Assembly (NCBI GenBank): GCA_946220775.1
Contig: CAMIFC010000007.1
Coordinates: forward strand, 1 to 64,000
Length of the DNA: 64,000 nucleotides
Reading direction: 5' to 3'
DNA from: an uncultured Corynebacterium sp.
Lineage (GTDB): Bacteria; Actinomycetota; Actinomycetes; Mycobacteriales; Mycobacteriaceae
The notes beneath the pieces were generated by a model. The model was not told where the DNA came from and made no database searches. It saw nothing but the letters and a program-made list of their open reading frames with translations. The translations under genes were made by a program, and so were the position numbers. Below are positions 26,703 through 35,135 of the stretch, piece after piece; positions within the stretch are counted from its first letter, which is position 1; each line of letters opens with the position of its first letter.

Positions 26703-29700
26703 ACGTGACATTATGCGCGAAGAGCGCCTGGAAGAGACCATCTGTACCTCGCTTCAGGCGAGCGGGTGGATTTATGAGCCGGGGATGAAGGACACTGGCT
26801 GGGATGCACGTCTGGGCCTGTTCCCGGCTGATGTGCTGCACTGGCTTTCCACCCAGTACCCGGAGGACTACGCCAAGGCCGTGCCGCAGGATGCTCCTGA
26901 AGCAACGCGTGAGAATGCCGAGAGGTTGCTGCTGGAGTTCGTCGCCAAGCGACTCGAATCCGCAACGCGCAAGGACGCACAGACCGGACGCATCCGTGGA
27001 GGCCTGCTGGGTACCCTGCGAGAGGGCTTTAAGTACGCGCAGACTAACGCGCGCTCAGCAACCTTTGGCCCCATGGTGGCATTCCCACCTGCCAACCCGC
27101 TCAGTGTGTCAGCTGCCAAGCGTGCGGAGGATAACCGCCTGCGCATTATCCGCCAGGCTCACTTTGATACGACCAGCGGCGAGACACTGGATCTGGTGGC
27201 TACGGTCAACGGCATTCCAGTGGCCACGTTTGAGTTGAAGACGGACAACACGCAGTCAGTGGCTCATGCGATAAAGCAGTACCGCAAGGATCGTGTGCCG
27301 TCGAAGAACCGCCGCGTACTCCTGCCGGGGCGCGCACTGGTTCACTTCGCAGTGTCGAATGACGAGGTATACATGACCACCGCGCTTCACGGCAACGACA
27401 CGAGGTTCCTGCCGTTTAATCAGGGACATGACGGTGCTGGCGGCAACCCGCCAGTCGCAGGCAAGTCTGCTACCTCGTATCTGTGGGAGAAGGTGCTCCG
27501 TCCTAGGCTCCTGCTACGCATCTTGAGTGACTTCGCAGTATGGGAGCCAAACTCTAAATCCAAGCGCGGTGCGAAAGGTACCTTGATTTTCCCGCGCTTC
27601 CACCAGCTGCGAGCGGTGGAGAAAGTCACCACTGATGTAGCACAGCGCGGCGCTGGCGGGCGCTACCTCATCGAGCACTCCGCAGGCTCCGGCAAGACAA
27701 AGACGATTGCGTGGCTTGCCCACCGCCTTATTAGACAGGTAGCCGAGGATGGCACCAAGACTTTTGATTCCGTCATCGTGGTCACCGACCGCACAGCACT
27801 CGATACCAATATCCGCCAGGACATGCAGGCACTAGCTGCATCGCGCGGCTTGGTGGTCTCGGTCGGAGAAAACTCCGACGCAAAGTCACCACAGCTGCGC
27901 GAAGCACTAGTCGAGGGCGGGCACATCATCACCTGTACGTTGCAGACATTCCCGTACGTGCTCTCACTGCTAGATGACGACCCTGATATTCAGGGCCGCA
28001 ACTGGTGTGTGATTGCTGATGAGGCGCACTCCTCACAAACTGGTTCGTCCGCCTCAGCGCTGCGTGAGCTGCTAGCTGAGGTTGAGCTAGATGAGTCGGA
28101 AGACTACACCGCCGACGACCTGCTAGAGCTGCGCCAGGAGGCTGTGGCCACTGCGTCCAACATGACTTTTGTAGCGCTCACAGCCACGCCGAAGGGCAAA
28201 ACCCTGCGCCTGTTCGGTTCGCAGACCCCGGACGGGCACTACATCGCTTTTGATACGTACCCGATGGGTCAGGCCATTGCCGAGGGCTTCATCATGGACG
28301 TGCTTACCAACTACTCCACCTACACCATGTGGGCGGAAGTCCGCGACGAGTTGGGACGAACCGAAGAGGTAGATCAGTCCGAAGCAGTCTCCGACATGGT
28401 GCGCTTTGTCCGCCTGCACCCCACATCGATTGCCCAAAAAGTTGAGGTCGTTGTAGAGCACTACCGCCGCAATGTTGCTCACCACTTAGACGGCCAGGCA
28501 CGCGCCATGGTGGTGACCTCCTCGCGCAAGGCAGCGGTGCACTGGGCGCGTGAGATGAACCGCTACATCAACGAAAAAGGCTACGAGTTTCACTCGCTCG
28601 TGGCGTTCTCCGACGCGGTGCGTATGGAGGACGAACCAGAGCCGGTCACCGAAGTCAGCATGAACGGCGAATCCGATGTAGAGCGCGCATTCAAAGACGA
28701 CGATCTGGACTACCGCGTGCTCATTGTGGCCAACAAGTTCCAGACCGGATTTAACCAGCCGCGACTGTGCGCAATGTATGTGGACAAGCACCTCTCCGGT
28801 GTGGCCACCGTGCAAACCCTGTCGCGGCTAAACCGAATTTACCCGAACAAGCCCGCCCCGATGGTGGTCGATTTCGTCAACGATCCCGAACTCATTGAGG
28901 CTGATTTGAAGCGCTACTACCAGGGCGCGGTCATTGACACCGACATTGACCCTAACTCCCTGCACACGCTGGCAGACGAGTTGGACACCGCTGGCTACTA
29001 TGACCTAGATGAGATGAACAAGGTTGCCGAACCCTACATGGCAGGCGAGGACTCAGAAAATCTGCGCGGTGCGGCCAATACGATTCTTGATCGCTGGCGC
29101 ACAGACCGAAACTCCACCGATAAGGACACCCGCGAGCGCGCCAAGGATTTTAGGGCACACGTGCTGAAGTATCGCCATGCCTACGAGTTCCTTTCCCAGA
29201 TCATTGCCTACGCAGATGCTGACGTGTCACGCCGCGCGATGCTGTGTAGCGTGTTGGAGCCGAACCTGCACATCACCGAGGTAGACGACGATGAAGACTT
29301 CCTGACAGGTGTCACCCTGGCCGGTGTTGCCATTGCCCAAAGCGGCGTAGAGGAAGACTACAGCGTGAGGAACAGTGAATTAGAACCGTTGAAGGTTCCT
29401 GAGTTCACGGTTCGTCTTGGTGAGCCGAAAACCCCATTACGCGCGGCTTTTGACGAAGCCGTTGAAAAAGTCAACGACATCTTCTCCATGGCAGGTGTCG
29501 ATGTCAACAGTGATGAAACCGCACAAATGATTGTCGCCGCGTGGGGCACGCTCTCCGCCCAGCCCGAGGCTGTGCGCTTGGGCAAAGAGAACAGCAGCGA
29601 GCAGCTTAAACGCTCACGCAAGTTCCAGCAGGAAGCCACCAAGGCCATCTTCGACGGCATCGAACAACGCAAACAGCGTGACGCGCTGCTTACCACCGAC

Positions 29701-29778
29701 CGCGACGTGCTGAAAAATGTTGTTGCCACCCTGGCTGAGATCATGGCCGCGGCGAATGAGACTGGCGAGCTGGGCTAG
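26695..29778 (+). CDS. hsdR: Type I restriction-modification endonuclease/translocase subunit
   Basis: The start is ATG 26695, overlapping the hsdS stop by 8 bp; a longer in-frame ATT-initiated reading is unlikely. The N-terminal PD-(D/E)xK-type nuclease contains ATFELKTDN. The SF2 translocase has Walker A HSAGSGKTKT near residue 327, DEAHSSQTG near 442, LTATPKG, and GFNQPRLCAMYVDKHL. The C-terminal helical domain binds the methylase. About 1,027 residues, normal for the family. With hsdM broken, the complex that would activate this nuclease should be absent. Confidence 0.93.
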   Translation: MLKRDIMREERLEETICTSLQASGWIYEPGMKDTGWDARLGLFPADVLHWLSTQYPEDYAKAVPQDAPEATRENAERLLLEFVAKRLESATRKDAQTGRIRGGLLGTLREGFKYAQTNARSATFGPMVAFPPANPLSVSAAKRAEDNRLRIIRQAHFDTTSGETLDLVATVNGIPVATFELKTDNTQSVAHAIKQYRKDRVPSKNRRVLLPGRALVHFAVSNDEVYMTTALHGNDTRFLPFNQGHDGAGGNPPVAGKSATSYLWEKVLRPRLLLRILSDFAVWEPNSKSKRGAKGTLIFPRFHQLRAVEKVTTDVAQRGAGGRYLIEHSAGSGKTKTIAWLAHRLIRQVAEDGTKTFDSVIVVTDRTALDTNIRQDMQALAASRGLVVSVGENSDAKSPQLREALVEGGHIITCTLQTFPYVLSLLDDDPDIQGRNWCVIADEAHSSQTGSSASALRELLAEVELDESEDYTADDLLELRQEAVATASNMTFVALTATPKGKTLRLFGSQTPDGHYIAFDTYPMGQAIAEGFIMDVLTNYSTYTMWAEVRDELGRTEEVDQSEAVSDMVRFVRLHPTSIAQKVEVVVEHYRRNVAHHLDGQARAMVVTSSRKAAVHWAREMNRYINEKGYEFHSLVAFSDAVRMEDEPEPVTEVSMNGESDVERAFKDDDLDYRVLIVANKFQTGFNQPRLCAMYVDKHLSGVATVQTLSRLNRIYPNKPAPMVVDFVNDPELIEADLKRYYQGAVIDTDIDPNSLHTLADELDTAGYYDLDEMNKVAEPYMAGEDSENLRGAANTILDRWRTDRNSTDKDTRERAKDFRAHVLKYRHAYEFLSQIIAYADADVSRRAMLCSVLEPNLHITEVDDDEDFLTGVTLAGVAIAQSGVEEDYSVRNSELEPLKVPEFTVRLGEPKTPLRAAFDEAVEKVNDIFSMAGVDVNSDETAQMIVAAWGTLSAQPEAVRLGKENSSEQLKRSRKFQQEATKAIFDGIEQRKQRDALLTTDRDVLKNVVATLAEIMAAANETGELG

Positions 29779-29849
29779 GGCTGGGGACGTGACGGGGACG
29801 AGGGCTGTAGAGGCCAGGACTGTGGGATAGTGTGAAAGTCGTGGTAGTC

Positions 29850-29955
29850 GTCCCCGCTTTTGCGGGGTTGATCCGGTGATCGCCTACGAGGACGCAATTT
29901 CTTCGGCCGGTTCCTGGCGCAGACTCCGTTCCCCGCTTATGCGGGGTTGTTCCGG
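29850..29955 (+). CRISPR. Two-copy repeat resembling type I-E CRISPR repeats (relic)
   Basis: Copies at 29850-29876 and 29928-29955 share CCCCGCTTNTGCGGGG followed by TTGNTCCGGT. This palindromic core plus conserved 3' tail is typical of I-E repeats. The interval between them is 51 bp rather than the usual ~32, and no cas genes are in the window. It could be a mini-array remnant, or a pair of related hairpins (possible hsdR terminators). The rest of 29,779-30,113 holds copy A of a direct repeat and a terminator. Confidence 0.4.
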
Positions 29956-29962
29956 TTGATCC

Positions 29963-30018
29963 ACCAGACCGGGGCTGTCACTGCGGCTGCGTAAGCGCTG
30001 CGTAGACCGCTCCGGCCC
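29963..30018 (+). repeat. 55-bp direct repeat, copy A
   Basis: Begins ACCAGACCGGGGCTGTCACT and ends CTCCGGCCC. It differs from copy B (31408-31462) by one inserted base. Similarity continues weakly into CCCACAGCCC. It starts 7 bp after the second CRISPR-like repeat. Together the copies bracket the minus-strand surface-protein gene. Confidence 0.85.
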
Positions 30019-30054
30019 ACAGCCCTCGTCCCACTCTGGTGAGTCCATATAGCA

Positions 30055-30092
30055 GCAATCCCCTGGTGGCCTTATCGCCACCAGGGGATTGC
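30055..30092. terminator. Strong bidirectional hairpin terminator
   Basis: 16-bp perfect stem GCAATCCCCTGGTGGC with loop CTTATC and its complement. It lies between the restriction operon (plus) and the 3' end of the surface-protein gene (minus, ends 30114). Confidence 0.75.
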
Positions 30093-30113
30093 TTATACGT
30101 CGATTGTGGAGTG

Positions 30114-31258
30114 CTACCTTACGTTTCCTTGACTCAAGAAAAATCCTCCGATACCTAACGCTGCAAGAATTGCGACCAGGATTCCGATAATCCCTCCTAC
30201 GCTGCTTCCACTGCCAACCTCACTCTTGTTATCAGGCTTTTTAGGCGTGGTTGTAGGTTTGGCAGGAGTGGTCTCTGTCTCAGTTGTCGGTTCGGTAGTG
30301 GCGTCTGGTTCAGTTGACGGCTCAGCTGTGGTCTCTGCCTCAGATGTCGGTTCGTCCGTGGCTTTTGGCTCAGATGTTGGCTCAGTTGAGGGTGCCGGGG
30401 TGTCTTCCGGGTAGAGTTCGAGCCTTACAGGAACCTTGAAGTATTCGACTCCCTGTGCCCCATCAGAATAGATGATTTCTGCCTTGATCACCCCAGTTTT
30501 ATCAGCATATCCTCTATCGACCATGTGATAGCTGGGAGCTTTTAGCGCAAAAAGCCCTACCGAAGAGTCCCTATAGACCCGCCAGCCCGCGCTAGTTGTC
30601 GTAACTCTTACTCGTGCATCAGCGTCAGGGTTTGACTCGATTGCAAAATGAGTTGTCAAATCTGGCAGCATCCAGCACTTCTCCACCTCCTTAATAGCGA
30701 AGTGAATCTTGTTCTGCGAATAGCTGGAAAGCACTGGAGTTACATGCACAATGTGCGTGAAGGTAGTGTACATCCCATCGTGGAAAAGAACTGCAAATTC
30801 AACAGGAACATCTACCGGCTCCTTGAGGTCTTCGGTGACATCAACCGTTAATTCGGCGCTGTGTCCGTTCTTGGTAGTAGTGTTTACATACTCGTACGCA
30901 CCCTGGTCATTCTGCTTATACTCTCTCTGCTCTTTGATTCGAATTGAGACACCTGGAGCTGAGACCACGCCGTTATTGTCCGCATTAGTCAATACGAGTT
31001 CACGGATAGGCACATACAGCACCGATCCATAGGTCGTGAGGAACGCACCCGCAGTGTAGGAGCCTGGTGCGCTGGGATTGGGCATATCTTGAATCTTTAG
31101 CAGTGGCTGACCACTTCTAGCAGGAGAAGGGATGTAACGGTGCCCCCCTAAAATTGGACTGAGAAAAGGGCACCTCTTCTGCCACGGCCGGAGTAGAAAG
31201 GATACCTGTTAACAATGCGAGAGGCAGGACAATACCTGCAAGAGTTTTCTTTAGCATA
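30114..31258 (-). pseudogene. Secreted/surface protein with frame break at a G6 tract
   Basis: The signal peptide MLKKTLAGIVLPLALLTGIL and a cleavage-like PAVA-EE lie in one frame from ATG 31258. The mature protein is in the +1 frame: HRYIPSPARSGQPLLKIQDM, then ~200 residues of beta-rich domain, a Thr/Glu/Pro repeat stalk (TEPTSEP, TTAEPSTEP, TETETTPAKP), and a C-terminal membrane segment, GGIIGILVAILAALGIGGFF. There is no LPXTG. The frames meet at six consecutive C on the plus strand (31143-31148). Losing one base there would restore a continuous ~380-residue protein. This is the form of a slipped-strand on/off switch, though a homopolymer sequencing error is possible. An internal ATG at 31085 opens the mature frame without export signal. 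Confidence 0.6.
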
Positions 31259-31407
31259 ATTCTGATTCTAAGATAACTTGCATAAATAGTCCCTGGTAGT
31301 ACCTCATATATCTACGTCCCTCTACATCTGGGGTAAAGAGATTAAATCTCGCATTGGCATGGATCATGTCTGAGCGGTTATAAACCCAGTTTTCTTGCAG
31401 GGGACGA

Positions 31408-31462
31408 ACCAGACCGGGGCTGTCACTGCGGCTGCGTAGCGCTGCGTAGACCGCTCCGGCCC
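31408..31462 (+). repeat. 55-bp direct repeat, copy B
   Basis: Near-identical to copy A at 29963-30018 (one-base deletion), in the same orientation 1.45 kb away. Its left edge abuts a GGACGAAC island word (31402). Confidence 0.85.
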
Positions 31463-31616
31463 CGGCCCTCAGCCCACAGCCCCGTCCTCTCCCCCTGCGC
31501 CCTGTCGCCTGCTGTGTCATACTTACCCCTGCCAGCTTAGCGTTGCGGGCTAATCCTGACTGTGGCCCCGGCCCATCCTGCCCGCCCCCGATTGCAGGAT
31601 CCGGCCCCGGCTGGTG

Positions 31617-31665
31617 CACCACCCTGGCTGCGTGTGTGCAGCCGGGGTGGTGTCGGTTTTTAACG
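31617..31665 (+). terminator. Terminator-like hairpin with T-run
   Basis: CACCACCCTGGCTGC pairs imperfectly with GCAGCCGGGGTGGTG around a GTGTGT loop; TCGGTTTTT follows. No plus-strand gene directly precedes it, so it may end an unannotated transcript. Confidence 0.5.
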
Positions 31666-32064
31666 CTGTGTGCTGCGGGTTTCGTGTCCCCCTGGGTTGT
31701 GGTTGCTGTGCTGGGCTTTCCGGGGCTGCGTAAGCAGGTGCCCGGCTGCTGGGCTGGTCGATGCCGTTGCCACTGCCGCGCTATCGCATCACGCCACCCG
31801 CCGCCGCGACCTGGCACCTAATGAGCTATATCCCGCCCCGGCGGTGTCCTCCCTCGTGGCTACATCATCTCCCAGCGCACTACTCCGGCCACCCTCGTAC
31901 ATCACGGGATTCAGCCGTGCTAGATTCAGTCCTGTTGGTAATTGTTAGCCCCACCGCCGTTGCCGCTTGATCTCCATTGCCCGCTTTTGAATTTAAGTGA
32001 CGCATAAGTGACAACCTCGGCTTTCAACTCCAACGTCTCCTAAAAGAAGAAGGAGAAAACCCTA

Positions 32065-32102
32065 CTTAGACCCAGGTAGAGGACACTCTACCTGGGCCTA
32101 AG
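32065..32102. repeat. 17-bp hairpin (one mismatch) of unknown role
   Basis: CTTAGACCCAGGTAGAG, loop GACA, CTCTACCTGGGCCTAAG. It has no T-tract and is preceded by AGAAGAAGGAGAAAA. It lies ~160 bp before the coiled-coil surface-protein gene. Possible mRNA stabiliser, cruciform or protein site. Confidence 0.5.
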
Positions 32103-32263
32103 TACTGTCTTGAACCACCGCCACGACAATTGCTATAGCTGCGCTGTAACATCACATTCAGCTGTGAATTGTTACCGACAGCTTTTGGGACACCTTGCGC
32201 CCTGCTGTACGTGCAAACAGACATAGCAGTGTTCTATTCACTTCTTCTTTGGAGGTTTCCGCC

Positions 32264-34129
32264 ATGACTATGGCAAAAACACGTAATAAGTTCTCCCGTA
32301 AGACCGTCGCTATTGCGATTGCTAGTGCTGTTGTTACCGACGGTATTGCTATTCCGCAGGCAGGTGCCATGGGCGGTTACACCTACAACCGCTATGCGTT
32401 AGATACCTCGGACGTGCAGGGCTGGAGTGAAAAACACCCTGATGCTACTTCTGAGGCGCTTATCAATTATCAACAGAACGAGTCCCCGCTCATATCCGTC
32501 CCTGGATACGACGTCATATCTACAGTGTGGGACCTTGACTACTCCAATGACGCTTGGGTGGGGTATGCAACAGACGTGCCTACGTCCAACGGCGTAATTG
32601 ACGGCCTTTTCGTCACATCCCTCAGCGGATTAGGGTCACCACTCTCGCAGGATACCACCTTTACATATGGAACAGCGCACTCGCCCAAAGACGTTCAGAA
32701 CGAATACCCCACTTTAAATGGTAAAGAGTCTCGTCCGTTGAGTCTTGACGCTAAGCGTGTTCTTTACACTGCCGCACACCTTGGTCACGCGTCTGTCAAT
32801 GGGATCACTCCTGACGTGAAAGCTGAGCTTAAAGGCGCGGGTTATGACATAGATGATGCAAAAAGCAGTATCGCTAAGTATCTGAACAGTGCGAATGAAT
32901 ATGGAGAGTTCAGGTTCAATGACCAAAAAGTTTCTGAACAAGATATCCAAGACGGCGTTCGCAAAGAAAAAAGTGAAACACCCCTTGGTGCGCGCAATTC
33001 TATTCCCGTAATTACACTAACTGATTTCCTGTTTACAGCGCTCTCTGCCACCGCGGGCGGCGCTTGGTCCGCTGAAACCGATTACGTTGGGGCAGATGAA
33101 CCCGCCACATTAGACCAGATTCGCGGTTTAGCTAAACAAAACACAATGCTCAATTTGGGTAATTTCTCTGATGACTACGAAGCGTTCGTAGATGCTGTCG
33201 TTGAACTCGCAAGTGCAGTCACTGAAGAAGAGATCGAAAACTCGGATATTCCTATGTATTGGAACGAGTCTGAAGGTGCACGTGAAAAGTTCCAATACAT
33301 TCCGGCCATTGATGTCGCAAACGCCAAGTTCAACCCGAACACCCCAGAGGAAACCACCCCGGCTGAAGACCTCCACGTCACCAACGTAGAGAAGCTCGAC
33401 AACGGTAACTACGAAGTCACCCGTAACGATGGTGAGTCCTGGATCATTAACCTCAAGGACATCCGCGACAAGATCGCAGAACTTGAGAAGAAGGACTCTC
33501 CGTCTAAGGAAGACTTCAACAAGATCAAGAAGGAGATCGACGACCTCAAGGCCGCAGATAAGAAGCTTGAGGGCGACATCACCAACATCAAGACTGAGAT
33601 CAACAATCTGGACAACCGTCTTACCAAGATTGAGGCACGTCTGACCAAGGTTGAAGGCCGGACTGATGCACTGACCAAGTGTGTTGCGGGTGCCGGTATG
33701 GCTGGTATCCCTGCTATGTTGGCCATCCCGTTGATGGCAATGACCCAGCTGAATATCCCAGGTATCAAGGATCTCAACACCCAGGTCCAGAAGCAGATCG
33801 GTATCTTCAATCCTGAGCTGGCCCGTCAGTGGGAGCGAAACGGCGGTGTGTTGCAGGCTGGTGCTGCCCTGGCTGGTCTGGCTGGCATGATTGGTGGTAT
33901 CGCCTACATTGCCAACCAGTGTGATCCGATGATGAAGACGGACGCAGCGAAGGAGACTGACTTGGGTCAGCTTAGCTCCAAGCTAGAGGACGCTAAGGCC
34001 GGATCTTCCGACAAGGACAAGGCCGAGGACAAGGGGTCCAGCGTTGACGCTGGTTCGTCCACAGGTGAGTCCACTGGCGAAGGATCCTCCGCCGAGGCAG
34101 GATCTTCCACCGATAAGGACAAGCAGTAA
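32264..34129 (+). CDS. Secreted coiled-coil surface protein with C-terminal hydrophobic domain
   Basis: ATG 32264 is preceded by GGAGG 8 nt upstream. It starts with a Sec-like signal (MTMAKTRNKFSRKTVAIAIA, cleavage near QAGA). A ~360-residue unique ectodomain follows. Next is a module NVEKLDNGNYEVTRNDGESW that recurs in corynebacterial surface proteins, then a ~80-residue coiled coil (LEKKDSPSKEDFNKIKKEID onward, heptads visible). Two hydrophobic stretches (GAGMAGIPAMLAIPLMAMTQ and LQAGAALAGLAGMIGGIAYI) are each next to a Cys, and the tail is Ser/Asp/Lys-rich. No LPXTG. It has its own terminator and carries one GGTTCGTCC word. Probably an adhesin or envelope-spanning protein; the role is inferred. 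Confidence 0.7.
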   Translation: MTMAKTRNKFSRKTVAIAIASAVVTDGIAIPQAGAMGGYTYNRYALDTSDVQGWSEKHPDATSEALINYQQNESPLISVPGYDVISTVWDLDYSNDAWVGYATDVPTSNGVIDGLFVTSLSGLGSPLSQDTTFTYGTAHSPKDVQNEYPTLNGKESRPLSLDAKRVLYTAAHLGHASVNGITPDVKAELKGAGYDIDDAKSSIAKYLNSANEYGEFRFNDQKVSEQDIQDGVRKEKSETPLGARNSIPVITLTDFLFTALSATAGGAWSAETDYVGADEPATLDQIRGLAKQNTMLNLGNFSDDYEAFVDAVVELASAVTEEEIENSDIPMYWNESEGAREKFQYIPAIDVANAKFNPNTPEETTPAEDLHVTNVEKLDNGNYEVTRNDGESWIINLKDIRDKIAELEKKDSPSKEDFNKIKKEIDDLKAADKKLEGDITNIKTEINNLDNRLTKIEARLTKVEGRTDALTKCVAGAGMAGIPAMLAIPLMAMTQLNIPGIKDLNTQVQKQIGIFNPELARQWERNGGVLQAGAALAGLAGMIGGIAYIANQCDPMMKTDAAKETDLGQLSSKLEDAKAGSSDKDKAEDKGSSVDAGSSTGESTGEGSSAEAGSSTDKDKQ

Positions 34130-34152
34130 CAGCTAGTCCCGAGAACACAAAG

Positions 34153-34184
34153 GTAAACCCCGCAGCTCACCCTGCGGGGTTTAC
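34153..34184 (+). terminator. Rho-independent terminator after the coiled-coil protein gene
   Basis: GTAAACCCCGCAG/CTGCGGGGTTTAC, a 13-bp perfect stem 23 bp after the stop codon. Confidence 0.85.
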
Positions 34185-34207
34185 TTATGCCACGGCCACC
34201 GCCCGAG

Positions 34208-34597
34208 TCACCTGTGGTACTGCTCAAGGCTGCGTTGCACGACATCGAGGCTCGGCCACAGCTGGATTCCAAGTGCTAGCTCGCAGGCGGCGATGTGTTC
34301 GGCGCGCGGCCATTGGTCACCTATGACAGCTTTGCGCAGGTTGGCATAGTTGACTCCGGTTATCTCGCCTAGCTGTCTCCAAGATAGGCCGCGGGCTTCT
34401 CGCTCGGAACTTAGTCGTGCTATAGTGATTCTGACTGCTTCCACCTGTGGGGACGTGGCAATGAGGTCGGTGCGGGCGGGGCAACGGCTAGGCCAGGAGG
34501 CAAAGAACTCCAGCGGCGTGACGGTGACAGGTCTGGCCAAGCGCTTTTCCTTTGTGCAGTGTGGATGGTTGCTGCATAAGAAGTGTAGTTGGTTCAC
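34208..34597 (-). CDS. HTH DNA-binding protein at the right end of the island
   Basis: The C-terminal half has an XRE-like HTH, SWRQLGEITGVNYANLRKAV, then GDQWPRAEHIAACELALGIQ and LWPS. The pattern (HTH, G-D/E, P, IA, E, G, LWP) matches the small HTH protein at 20,489-20,797. The N-terminus contains CSNHPHC, a possible half zinc-finger. The frame stays open to 34741, but that upstream part runs through a terminator stem. GTG 34597 is my provisional start, without a clear ribosome binding site. Confidence 0.55.
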   Translation of the reverse strand: MNQLHFLCSNHPHCTKEKRLARPVTVTPLEFFASWPSRCPARTDLIATSPQVEAVRITIARLSSEREARGLSWRQLGEITGVNYANLRKAVIGDQWPRAEHIAACELALGIQLWPSLDVVQRSLEQYHR

Positions 34598-34726
34598 ACT
34601 GCGGGCTAGGTACTGTCCCTGCTGCCGCCCACCAACTGACGGAACCGACCACGGAAACCGGCGGAAACCACCGCTGTGGTGCGGGGCGTTGCAGGTGAGG
34701 TGGTGGTTTCGCGAATAACTCGGTTT

Positions 34727-34764
34727 AAAACCGCCCTGCATGAAACATGCAGGGCGGTTTTTGT
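34727..34764. terminator. Strong 16-bp bidirectional terminator
   Basis: AAAACCGCCCTGCATG, loop AAA, exact complement, then TTG and T-rich sequence. It insulates the island from the mnh operon. Positions 34,765-35,135 hold no gene I can support and should include the right island boundary and the mnh promoter. Confidence 0.85.
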
Positions 34765-35135
34765 TTGCCAGGATGAGCTATCGCTGCCTCCGAATCCATC
34801 AGGAGCGCCCCTGCAGCACCGACTAACGCTCACCCGGAAAAGCACAGCTCAGCTAACACCCTTGGGGGACAAACCTATCGCAACTGATAGACTGTCCTAG
34901 TCGCATAACTGTCCGTCCGCATCACAAATCGTGTTCCACCGGAAGCTTCAAGTCTGTGCGTAGATCCTTGCACATTGAAACAGCTCCGCAGCACCAGGGA
35001 TTGCTTCAAGTAGTTGCGGCCGCTTAGCGGTCCAGTTGCGCAGGGCCAACGCCTGCCCTCAGCAGGTATTGGTTCCACGAAGCACCCCTCGCAGCGCGCT
35101 GTACACAAGAACACTAAGTAGGGGTGTTGTAGCAC

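Larger units (their letters stand above)
31463..32263. other. About 800-bp non-coding stretch between two surface-protein genes
   Basis: No supported gene; the open frames here are GC-rich and lack ribosome binding sites or family features. It contains a terminator-like hairpin at 31,617-31,660 and a long hairpin at 32,065-32,102. The last ~150 bp should hold the promoter of the downstream gene. Confidence 0.5.
17595..34060. repeat. Dispersed island octamer GTTCGTCC (17 copies, mostly GGTTCGTCC)
   Basis: Plus-strand starts 17595, 18797, 18973, 19495, 20452, 20959, 25402, 28043, 30350, 34053. Minus-strand (GGACGAAC) starts 21277, 22246, 23120, 26684, 28354, 28629, 31402. Fourteen of 17 read GGTTCGTCC. 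In the 46 kb of core I found only three (15393, 61469, 61783). Counted by eye. Confidence 0.8.

Noticed and set aside
31251..31821. Overlapping frames on both strands in 31.25-31.82 kb
   Set aside because: They cross a direct repeat and a terminator hairpin and show low-complexity composition without start signals.
34600..35135. Search for a duplicated tRNA-Pro 3' end (attR) at the right island border
   Set aside because: No copy of the T-arm/acceptor sequence seen; the tRNA is a border landmark, but classical tRNA integration is not shown.
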